DNA from: Liopterus haemorrhoidalis
Lineage: Eukaryota; Arthropoda; Insecta; Coleoptera; Dytiscidae
Assembly (NCBI GenBank): GCA_963971575.1
Contig: OZ020611.1
Span: forward strand, 49,361,466-49,425,465
DNA: 64,000 nucleotides
Direction: 5' to 3'
Shown: one piece after another, positions 38,513 through 50,900 of the stretch
How the letters are laid out: every line of letters starts with the position of its first letter
Position numbering within the stretch: the first letter of the stretch is position 1
Program-made: the position numbers and the translations under genes
Notes under the pieces: model-generated
The model's input: only the letters and a program-made list of their open reading frames with translations
What the model was told of the DNA's origin: nothing
Databases searched by the model: none

Positions 38513-38919
38513 ATCATTATCGTTGGTTAAGGGGTTGTTAATCTTTTACTGACCAGAATAATTTACTGACCAGAATCTTTTACTAATTTACTGACTGCAG
38601 TTTCGGCTTTAGCCATTGCCAAAGTTACAACTGTGCCAATAACCATTGTTGTTAACTACCAAATTCAGACAGTAAATATTTATAACGCCAATAAATATAT
38701 AAACAAAATTCTTGCGTACCAACCTTGATGAATACATAAACTATGTACTATTGGACCGTACGACCTTTCATATCATGCAAAATAGAAATAAAAATAAATA
38801 TGAATATACTCAGATGTGATTATTGCTATGCGCATAATTATTTTACACTTCATAACATTTAATTTAGTATCCACAAATATTTGTTATTGAACACATTAAC
38901 TGCGTTATTAATAAAAAAA

Positions 38920-38967
38920 ATGGTTTATTTTAAACTTTATATTGCAATAATACTTTCAATTTATTGG
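38920..38967 (+). CDS. OBP B exon 1 (signal peptide)
   Basis: Sixteen codons from ATG at 38920 (MVYFKLYIAIILSIYW) up to a strong donor GTGAGT. The signal peptide is completed in exon 2 (ISPVSA), giving a textbook cleavage site. The ATG is preceded by ATAAAAAAA. Confidence 0.8.
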
Positions 38968-41900
38968 GTGAGTTATTTTAATTATTATGCCTATATTTAC
39001 TTCGTTTTATCGCTAAGTACGGCAAGACTGCAAAATAATATTAATTTCAGTATTCTGTTTAATGCATTTATGGTGTAAATTAAATTCTCCCAATATTTTT
39101 CCATCGTAGGCCTATGAAGCTCAGACAATTTTTTATGGCCCAATACATGATTTGAACTTTATACTCGTAAAATATGTGATGTACGAGGGCCACTCTGTAA
39201 TTATTGAGATACGTCAAATCCAGTGACTGTACGTATTGTTAATTGCGCATGCGTTCAAGTTCAATAGACTGTATTACGCGGAAAACAAGCAACAGTCACC
39301 AGTGTTGCCAATTTAGCGGTTTTGCCGCCAGATCTGGCGGATTTCAAATTGTTTTAGCGGTTGAAAATTGCATTTAGCGACTAGCGGAAATTCTAGCTTA
39401 ATAAATATTTTTTTGACGGATAATCTGACGATTTGTGACAAACACATATAAAACAATATATGCAAAAATAAAATGTGTTCGGTATTTTATTACTGGTTTT
39501 TATTATCAAAAAAATTATTTTTACAATCGTATTTCGATTTTTGCGTCAGGCGTCAGGCCGTCGGGCAACGATAAGGGACTACCCCTAGATTCTATCAGAC
39601 ATACAAGGAATTTTACCGCTGTTCGCCGTACACAATATTCTTCAAAAACAGCAATTTACTTAATAAAAGTTGAAGTTCAGGTTGCCATAAGAACCAATAC
39701 ACTGCAATTCCTAATTATATAGTTTGAATTTACTTTTCTTAACTAAAAAGTTTCTAAAAAAAATATATATTTTTTTCTTTTATGAAACCAATTTTGTGTT
39801 GATTATAGTTTATTAATATAAAAAATAATTTAAAAAAATGAAATTTGGTCATTTGGCGCCCCTATGAATCCGAAGCCTGGTGCGACCGCCCTTGTTGCGG
39901 CACTGATCAAATAAGTCTACATTTAATTTCAAAAATAAAAAACAATAGTACTTATGTTTGTGATGAGGATGATGAATTGTTTGATAATTTAATTTAATGT
40001 ATTATCTGCCTCATTTTGTAATACGTAACTAACAGGGAAAGTTCATTTTTTATGTTGTATATTGACAATATATTTATAATATTATTATAGTATTGGTTCA
40101 TACGGATACGCCAAAGTCTGTTTACACCACAACAGTCACCAAAGTAACCAGATCTACTTTCGTATTACAAATTGAGACGGATTATACCAAAATTTTGTAA
40201 ATGCTTCACTACTTTCATTCATAAATTAGACTGATATAATTAATTTCTTAAGACCGTCTAACTAAATATTATAGGTTTTTTTTTTGTTTTCTGACACTGA
40301 CACTGAAAACTTGTAAGCTATAAACTGTTCACTTTTGTAAGAACAAACTAACAGGAAATTTTGTTTTCAATAGTTTGCACCTTTGAAGCTGTATGTCATG
40401 TTGGTATTAAAAAATGTCACTTTTTTAAAATGCCAATCCATTTGACATATGTCATAATGAAAAATCTTAATTATAATGATCATAACCTTATCAACCTAAA
40501 GTCGGTTTTACAACGTAAGGAATATTTTTAATTGACATTAAGTCAGTAATACACTATAAAAGTAACCAAATTAACCAGATTTTGTTTGTTCTTACAAAAG
40601 TGAACAGCTTATATCTTAGCTATATATTTTTAATTATATTTTTACCTATAGTCTATTTCTTTGGTTTAAACGGAACTGGATTTTGAAATCTAGGAACATT
40701 TAACGATTTAATGGATACTTTAGACAGACCATTTTGTTTAACAAAAGCCCCATTCAATCATTAAAAAGTGAGCTCGTGATAATTTAAGATAAGATAAATT
40801 TCGCTTAGTTCCACTTAAACTTAATTTGGGATAGACTATATAAATGTTTATAAAAGCCCGATTTACAATGTTAAAAACAATTAATCAAAATTTTCAATCA
40901 ATCATTAAAAGTCACTAGATTTCAAATTCTAGTTCCGCACGGTCTTTAGTGATTAATTACAGTCTGTTCCAAACGGTTAAGCGGAACTAAATTTTGCAAT
41001 CTAGTTACTTTCATCGTTTAAATCGTGCTTTTCGACCGTTTCGAAAGCTTTGTAAATCATACTTACAATAAACATTTTTGGTTAAGGTTAATAACATTTT
41101 AAAATGTCATTTTCTTTATATTTTGATTTTTTGTGTCATTCTTAATACAAATTTCCCATTTATTTATTTTTTTGTCATTAAAATATATAAAAAAATAATT
41201 TAATTTTGACATAGGTCATTCGTTTCCATGGTTTCATTGTTGTAATTTTAAATTTTGACATTCCAACTTGAAAAATGAAATAACCCAAGCAAGGTCCCTT
41301 GTCGTGACAACCTAAAAGAACGAAATTCCCATTTAGTTCCGCCTAAGCGTTTGAAACAGACTGTATAATTCATTTTTGTATTCAATAAAAATGTATTCAA
41401 AAAGAATTTGCTTTTTTATCTCCCTCTTTGACCCTAGAAAAAATTAAAAATATAGCGGATTTCTAGCGGAAACTCGCTCTTTAACCTAGAAATTTTTAGA
41501 AATCTAGCAGGTTTCTAGCGGATTACAGGTGGCCATCTACCGGAATGGTACATCCAGTAGTTGGCAACACTGACAGTCACGCTCCACCAGTTGTAGCTTT
41601 AAAGTACGCTTAAATGTTATAAATCATAGAGTTGGGACGAGAGCACTATCGCGCTATGTTCTTTTGTGCTTTTAAACTTTATTTATCTGAAGAAGAATAT
41701 ATCGGTGACCTGGCAATACCTCCTATCTGCATAAATAGAAATTTAAAGGAGAGGTAAAAAATTGCTTTATGTCAGACGTTTTTGCGTAGTTTAAGATAAC
41801 AGATAATGCTTTGTACGAAGTTTAGACCTTAAATATTTTTCTTGTTTAAGAAGTATTGTCACAACTTGTGCACTAATAAGTGGGTTACAATGCAAACCAA

Positions 41901-44900
41901 GAACTTATTTTCGCTAAAAATTGTAGATAGGAGGTATTGCCAGGTCACTAGCGATATGCAGTGGTTACATCGGCATTTGGCAATGAAGCACCATTCCAGG
42001 CAACTGTCTTTAGGTGGTTTACAGAAATTCACAGGGAACGTAGAGTCCATTTACCATAACAATGAGATGACGTCACAGTTGCAAAACTTCGCATGTTGCC
42101 ACTTCTCTAATTGTCAAAAAAGTTAGGTTATATCGAACTATTGCTAAAAAAAGATTGAAAACCAATATTTCCTATGGAAGAAAGGAATTAGCAGTTCTTT
42201 CCAACCGATTTGTCGCGAAATTTATGGTTTAAATACTTTAAATTATGAATGCGAATGTATGTTATGATTATGTATGATTAAGTGTTTAATGTAATACAAA
42301 ATAAAACGAAAATTTCAGTGTATAAGAATCATCAAAAATAATTATTTTTAGAAATGTGTCTTGTTCTTTTCATCCTTTTTATACAATTTACTTTAATTTT
42401 ATGCCACAGACAAAGTGGGTTCGGGAAGCAAACTTGGAGTGTCCCGAGTCTCTCTGTATAACTCCAGACTGCTGGAGGAACGCTTTAGAGTTAAACAGAG
42501 TGACTCCGAGTTTGCTTCCCGAACCCACCTAAAGAGATCGGAAAGCAATGATAAAGAGTTAAATATTTTATTCGAATAGAAAATTTTGAATATTTGAATT
42601 TCAGATGTTCGATACAATTTTACTTCGAATAATGAAAATTCAAATATTGCAAGTTCGAACAGTTCGCATCTGATGATAATAAACCGTTATGATGGTTATT
42701 ATCATCAGAACGTAACAGTCCTATAGATTAAATTTTTTTTAAATAATGAACGTAACAAATATAAATAGAACATATTATATTAATATAATATAATATTTAT
42801 TTATCGACCAAGATACAAAATGAAATATTGTTTTTGGTGAGACCAATTACAAATTACAAAACCTTTTAAAATATACAAACACAATATACAGAATAAGATA
42901 AAACTATGTTATAGAAATATCACCCAACATGGAAAATACTTAAATATACAAACAGTTCAAATACAGTAAAAATAAAATATTTTAAAATTGCAATAGGGCA
43001 CGTATTTACTTCATAGCAAACCTACAGCATATTATCCATATATTTTGACTTCAAAATCATCAAAAGAATATATTGGATTTTTCAGTAAATAATTCTTGGT
43101 AGTTCATTTTTTAGAGTTTTGTAGGATGACCACCAAAAAATCGTTATAACGTCATTCATGTGTCTGTCTGTAGAAATTGTAGCTAAACGGCTTAACATAT
43201 AATGTTGAAATTTGGCATGTCTCCCAACTGTTGTAAAATTGTTTAATTCTACAATAGATTTAGTACGTGTTCGTTTCTTTGTCGGGCTACTGAAAGATTT
43301 ACCTTTCGATTGTTGTGCAGCGATTTTAATCACCTTAGAAATGCTGACATCTAATTCAGCAACTCTCTAAAAATTTAACTATTAATTATTTGTAGAAAAA
43401 TATTCAAGTGAAAAGACCAAAGGATATAAACAATATTTAATATTTACTTACATCTCCACACATTTCAAATCCATTAAAGGTCCAGCATTATCTCGCTCTC
43501 TTTCAAAATAATTAATAAGAGACAAAACCATCCTTTAAGCGTGGCTTCTAAGAGCTTTCGGCATTTTTATTACAATAGTATTTTATTTAATGTAAAATAA
43601 AGTTTAATAAATTAAAGTTTAACCTCACTGAAATGTCAAACCTGACTTAAAAATGACTGAACAGAACAATCTAAACGTGACAACGTGTAAAAACGTTACC
43701 AACATTTAGTAAAAAAATGTAGCAACTGATTAATGGTCTGAAATTGGTTAAATGATATTATGACATTGGTACTTAAAATAACCAAGAGTGACGTCATCTC
43801 ATATTTATTGTGAATGGAGTTTACGTCAAAGCCAGTGACAGTACGTATTGTTACTTGCGCATGCGTTCAAGTTCAATACACTACAGTACGCGAGCAACAG
43901 TCACGCTCCGCCAGTTCTACCAAGGTATCTTTAAAGTACGCTTAAATGTTACAAGTCATAGAGTTGGGACGAGAGTACTATCGCGTTATGTTCTTTTATG
44001 ATTTTAAAGTTTATTTATCTGAGAAGAGTATAAGTAGTGGTTATATCGACATTTGGCAATGATGCACCATTCCGGGCAACTGTCTTTAGGTGGTTTACAG
44101 AAATTCACAAGAAACCTTGTCACGATGAAGAACATAGAGAAGGCTCGAAAATGTGGCTCGTGTCTGCAAAATGATAATAGACGACAACCAATGCACCTAT
44201 CGAATGATTCAGGCTACAATGGGGCAATTGTAGCTAAACGGCTTAACATATAATGTTGAAATTTGGCATTTTTACATTACGTATCCCAACTGTTGTAAAA
44301 TTCAGGCTACAATGGTGCAATTGAACTTGATCGAATTGATTAGAAATCGCTGAATTTTTTTGAACTATGTGCCACTGATTAAATCACATCTACCAGCACC
44401 ATTAGCCCAGCGTTATGTACTAACATAGGAAGTGTCTCCATCTAATTAATACAACACCGTTCGAAAGTTTAAAGTTGTAAAAATTATGAATATGTTGCGG
44501 ACCAATGAAATTTTTTCGTGGAACACGGTTAAGAGAAAAACTACGAAACCCTGAAATGTATGATAAATCATAAATACTTCACAGCTTTTTTTATTATTAT
44601 TATTATCTTAATTTAATAATGTAATTAAACATTTTTCACGAAACATATACCTACATAATTTTCAACAGTTCCATAACAGGTACATGACAACGATTCAAAT
44701 ATTTTATTTTGCATTTTTAGATATCACCAGTTTCAGCAGATGTCACAGATACGGTGACAAAACGATGTATGGTAGAAAGAAACGCTACTGAAGGTAATAT
44801 ATTTACGTGGGTCAGTGTGTGTCCTGCGGGTCATAGGTACGCCATCACTGAACTAGGCTAAAGCCTTCTTTATAATAGACGCCTTATTTTAAGAAAAACT

Positions 44901-47900
44901 TATGTATTACCTACATAATTTTATTTAAATATTTCAGAGGAACGACAAGATGCCTTTAGTCTAACAAGTAGACCATATACACGAGGAACAAAATGTATAA
45001 TGGCCTGCAGTATGAAGAAACTTGGAGCGGTAAGAATTCCTATATAATAATGAACTTATCCCGTCCGTTCGTCCGTTCTTCAGGATTCGTGATGATTCGT
45101 CCGATTTCTCTAGACACTCTAGACACTGCTATATCCGATATAAATCATATTTTGCAGATTTATTCTCTAAGAATCTACGAATATAATTATTAATAGGAAT
45201 GTCTAGGTTTTCGTAGGCATAAACAAAAAACTCTAGACACCCCTATATGCTTTGGCCGATATGAACAATATTTTGCATATTTATTCTCTAAGACTTTACG
45301 AATATAATTACATATAGATGTGTAGGGTTTCTCAGGCATAAACAAGACACTCTATACGTTCCTATATCCTTTGACCTCAAAACACAAATGATTTTCAGTG
45401 ATTCCAACAGTAAAAAAATAAGAAACTAGTACTACCAAAATTTTTATTTTAAACATTGTAATCACGATTTTTTTAATCAAAGATGGACTATAACAAAATT
45501 ATGGTACAATTTCAATAATTTTTTTTTTATTTTTATTAAATAAATTGGATATAATATATAAATTTAAATGAAACTTAACCTTAAATATTCAAACCGCTGA
45601 CAAAGGAGGTAATTAAATTAGAGCGAGAAAAAGATGTGACAGCGCAGACGCAAACTTAAGAACGTAAAACTTGCTGCTTTAGTTTGCTTAAAGGGGAAGC
45701 AATGTTGCCAATCAAACCCTGGGGTCTGTCGGCTTCTTCAAAGGCTTGCGCTACTTTGTATAATCCAGTGACTTTACTTTAACCCATGGTCTAGGCATTC
45801 GTAGGCATAAACAAGAAACTCTATACACTCCTATATCCTTTGACCGATATGAACAATATTTTGCAGATTTATTTTTTAAGAATCTACAAATATAGTTGCA
45901 TATAGAAAGGTCTAGGGATTCGTAGGCATAAACAAGAAACTCTAGACACTGCTACATCCTTTGACCGATATGAACAATATTTTGCAGATTTATTCTCTAA
46001 GACTCTACGAATATAATTACATACAGAAATTCTAGGGTTTCGTAGGCATAAATTCTCAAATCATTTTTAGTTTTAACAATACAAATGTAACTGAGAAAAA
46101 AGTTTTCCTTTTTAAAAAGTTTGTGAATAAATAATTCGAAATAATACTTATAATTTGTTCAGTTTTTAATAATAGGCGAAGAGTTGATTCTAGTCGAGGC
46201 TAGAGAAAGAAGTCAGAGGCGTCGAGCAAGTTTCACATTAAGGTAATGATGTGTTTGCCAAGACAGTTGGTAATGGGTGGTTTATGACGATCAGTTGAAA
46301 AGTTCGCTTGATGTTCCTGACATATGTTCGAACTATATCTAAAATGTTGCTGGGTTGTATTGCTGTAATAGCTGTAATAAACCAGTCTTTCTCAACCTTT
46401 TATAGTAGCCGGTCGCTATGGCGTAGTGGTCAGCTCATTTGACTACCAACCATCGGGGCTCGGGTTCAAATCCCGGTTATGGCATGGAAATTTTCTCAAA
46501 ACAAAAATTGTCCTGGCTAATTGCCACAGTAGCAAAGGCCATTAAAAAAATTTAAAAAAAAAAAACCTTTTATAGTATGGGACCCCCAAAATTATGTAAA
46601 TATTGTCTGCGGCCCCCTATATACGGTGAATTTCTTTTATCCTGTAACATTGAAATTATTATTATGCATGGTTTCCCTACTAACGTCAAATTATTTTGAC
46701 AGCAATGTAAAATCGCCTATGTTACAAATTAAAAGAAACGCAATTTTACATTGCTGTCAGATTTCGTAGCAAGATGGAGTGAATACGATTTTTCTCGAAA
46801 AAGCGACGTATGAGCAATTTGGGAAACAATTTGATGACAAAAGTTTGCTCGAAGAATTAAATGGTAGTATTGAAATTTTCCGGAAATACAAGATATCAAG
46901 AACAACTTTGATTCGAATGTGGATCGATTGGGTATCTTTGGATGGAGCTTTCAAAAAGAAATAACTTCTACTTAAACATTTTTTTGATATCTGTTACGGT
47001 TTAAGAAAAACTGTATTCCCTGTAATGACTTTAAAGTAAAGTATATGTATTTACAAGTGTTCAACGTGCCTTCCATTTTGCATCCTTACTCTTGGGTTAT
47101 TTGTAACTCAGAGCATAATAAAAAAATAAATAAAAAATCTGCAATTTCAAGTCGTACCTAGTTCAGACTACAGCTAGAAATTACTTAAAGTACCTACAAC
47201 GCGAAATATTGTCTTAGAAAAGCATTAGCCGACACACACTTAATTTGATATTGATATGGTTTAGTTAGTTTAAATAAATTGTCAAAATTAATATAATTTA
47301 TTTTATTTATGTTTATGAAATGAATATAAATGTAATATATTTATGAATATAAATATAATTTCTATCTTGCTAAACTGAGCGCATTTCTATTATAGTATCA
47401 TGCTTCATCTTATATGAATTCGCGGCCCTCGACGAAGCTTTCACGACCCTCCAGGGGAGCGCGCACCCCCTGGTTGAGAAACGCAGTTATAAACAACTAT
47501 GAAACATTAGGTCTGATTGTTTCGGCACTTTTTTCTGTTCGTTTAAATTGGCAGTTTACTGAAAAGTTAGTTTAACACATTTCAGAGGCGTCACTTACTT
47601 TGATTTGTTTTTGACTACGCGTATTGTGCGATGTTGTTTGTTTATTTCCGTTAATATTATTAATTTCTCGTACGTTTCAAGGTATACCGTGTACTAAAAT
47701 TAATAAAAATGTATTTAAAATACATCATTTTGTTTGTTTGGTATCCACAACAATTGTTTAAAACCTTTATCACAGAACACAATATATTAAGAACGGACAC
47801 TGGCAGCAAAAAAAATTAGTACGTTCCCTCTAGGAATATACCAATGAACTAAACAACAACAACCGCCAAATTTAAATTTTACTATCTGATTTACGTTCAT

Positions 47901-50900
47901 AATTACCATTATTATTGTATTAAATATATTTTATTATATATATTATCAAAAGTTTTACAATTAAAAAAGAAATACGTATATATTTAATAATCCATATACA
48001 TTAATATAACATATAAATAAGAAATTTAAATAAATAAATCTAAATAAAAGGTGTAAGCTATTTATTTTTGAAACACAAAATTATACACAACATTAAATAT
48101 TATTTTAAACACAACAGTATAATTACTAATTACAAACACTGTATTAATAAAATTGGAGGCTATACCTGTTTTTTTATTTTTTCGGCCTCATATTTGGTTT
48201 CTACACATTTCAGATCATTATAAGACAATATCCGCAAAAACAATTTTTGTCCGTCTTCTCGAGATGTACAATGTATGTATCAAATACAGTATAAGATGAC
48301 CAAAATTGGAAATAAAACTCTATTATTTGAACCATGTATTTGAAAATTAACAAGCTTAAATGCGTATTACTTCAACACCAACTGTCATGTGTTTGACAGC
48401 TAATGGCGGCTGATCGACAGCTAGAACACGAAGTTTCTGATCGTTTGCAGTCGGGTGTATTCGTAATTTATTTTGCACTATGTCACCATCTACCAATATA
48501 CCAGAAAACTAAAACTCGAGCCAAGGTCATTACATACCAGTGGCACCCGGGTGACCTTTATGTACGTTAATTTGATGAGTTGTTTTCTCACGCAGAATTG
48601 ATTACGTAATTTATGATACCCTGTGTTTTTCTTATGTTGAACAAAATCTAGCGAAACGCACAAATCTGTAAATGGCCGGTCGGTAAAGAACGAATTAAAT
48701 GTTTTAACCAAACCCATTTTTGTTAAATTAAAGACGTCAAACGTCAAATTAGTTGTCAAGTTGCTTTCCAAAGCACTGTTTCCTACGCTACAACCAAGAA
48801 TCAGTCCGTTTCTTTTTAAATCTGAATTGCTTTTCTAATCGCTGCAAAAAGGCAAGCAGTGTTTAACTTTCTGCGACGCTGGAATTACAATCGCGCAAAA
48901 AGAAGATATTTGAATCAACCAATAAAAACTTACATCATACCGACGCAAAACTCACGACACAAGGTACGTTCGGCATAAGCTAATAATCTATACATTCTGC
49001 ATAATTTACACAAGAAACGTTTGTCATAAAGTTTCTGTGTGCTTTGTGCTGCACAAAGATCGTTCGGCATATACTGTGCAGTGCAGTTTGTATTGCACAG
49101 TCGTCATAAGTTTATATCGTACGGCAGTCTGCGCAATAGTAATTTTCGCGGAAAATATACAAAATTATTATTTGTACAAAACAATATGAGTGAAAACAAT
49201 TAAGATATCATTGTTTATGCCTGCAGCATTTGCAAAATAAATAGTATAGACATGAATCTCATGATGGAACATGTAAATACACTCAAATAGACTTTAAATT
49301 TTCTAGATACAAGCGGAAATGTACTTTACATTGATTTGTAGTCATGTTTGGAACAGTACTCTCTGAATATTCAAACACTTTTCCAAAATATTTTCTGGTT
49401 TGGAAAATTCTTCTGAATTGTCTTCCTCATCAAATAATATTTCTTTTATATTACTTAAAAGCATCCCAAAACCTTCATCCGCCATTTATTTATTATCATT
49501 CAAAACAATTAGCAGGAGACTTGATGTAATCACACACATATAATTTTTTTGTGTATAAAAAAAAATAGGTTAGAATAATAGTTTGAATAACTGCACAATC
49601 TGAACAAAGCGTTCGTCTTTGACATTCTTACACAGTATGCACAGTGGTGACGTGACAAAAAATTTGCACAACACAAAGCTAACACTGCACAGTTATGCTG
49701 AACGCACCTACAGTAATGGAAACTTAGCTTAAACATCAGTCTTTTTTTTTTTTAGATGAATGACGATAATAAACTTGATGAGAAAGGTTATGAATTATTT
49801 GTCGTCCAACAAACTCATATGGATTATGACAACAAGGAAGATAACAAAACAATCCAACTAATGAAATTAATAGTGAAGAACTGCAATGAAAAAGGTAATG
49901 GTTATTCCACAAATTCTTATAAAAGATTTTTTATAAAAAATTTGGTCAAAATAAAATTTAAATTAAAATATCCCAGAGTTATTTTTCTGCATTTGCTTCG
50001 TATTCAACTCTTATTGAATTAATAGGAAATATATTGATAAATGGCTTAATTTTTTTCAATTTCAAAAACTTATTCCTCACTATTAACAAGGTAATATCTT
50101 TGAAATTATTTTGCAATGGTCTAATATTAATGCGGATACCGTTATTTTGGACGTTTGCCATTGCTGATAGTACGAGGCTAGAATAATACTATATAATGAG
50201 TATTAACATCAAAAAGATATAAAACTTCATGAGTATATAAAATATATTCGGACGTTTTGGAAACTACTCAACAATCTGTTTCCGTCTTCAGCGATCACGA
50301 GAAGTGATAAACATAATTTTCTCAGATACTCCTTTATAATAGGAGAAAGAGTCTGCTTTAATAGAAAACTCTGGAGATGCTGTCAGCCAAGCTAGCATAG
50401 AATTTCTTCAACTCTGGCTTTCCATTCAAAATATTCAAAATAATCCTTCTAATCCTCAAGTCACTAATCTGGTAACAAACAACTCAATACCACACAATAA
50501 TGTGACACACAACCTTAATCCGGTCATTAATCTTGCACAGGTAGTCCCGTCCCTACCTATATCTGATCCCAACCACCCAACCAATAGCAACACACCTATA
50601 ACCTGGCCCCACTCTTACAATACCCGGTATAAAAACTTGAAGTAAATTGAAATGTTTATCACTTCTCGTGATTGCTGAAGATGCAAACAGATTGTTGAGC
50701 AGTTTCCGAAACGTCCGAATATATTTTATATACTCATGAAGTTTTATATCTTTTTGATATTAATACTCATTATATTGTACTATTCTAGCTTAGTACTATT
50801 AGCAATGGCAAACGTCCAAAATAACGGTGTCCGCATTAACAAGGTGTTATTTGATTTATAAGTATTTCAAAACTATAAATGATTTATTCCTCTTTGATAC

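Larger units (their letters stand above)
39300..41572. mobile_element. Large non-coding hAT element with related empty site
   Basis: ACAGTCAC is duplicated exactly at 39292-39299 and 41573-41580. Ends CAGTGTTGCCAATTTAGCGG and, inverted, CAGTGTTGCCAACTACTGG; TAGCGGATTTCTAGCGG subterminal motifs at both ends. The uninterrupted second copy of the host repeat (43800-44110) shows a single ACAGTCAC at 43897-43904. Nested inside are a MITE (40008-40179) and a TIR repeat (40641-41370). Confidence 0.85.

Noticed and set aside
46408..46500. Functional tRNA gene
   Set aside because: The tRNA-like part is followed by a SINE body and poly-A tail and is flanked by a target duplication.
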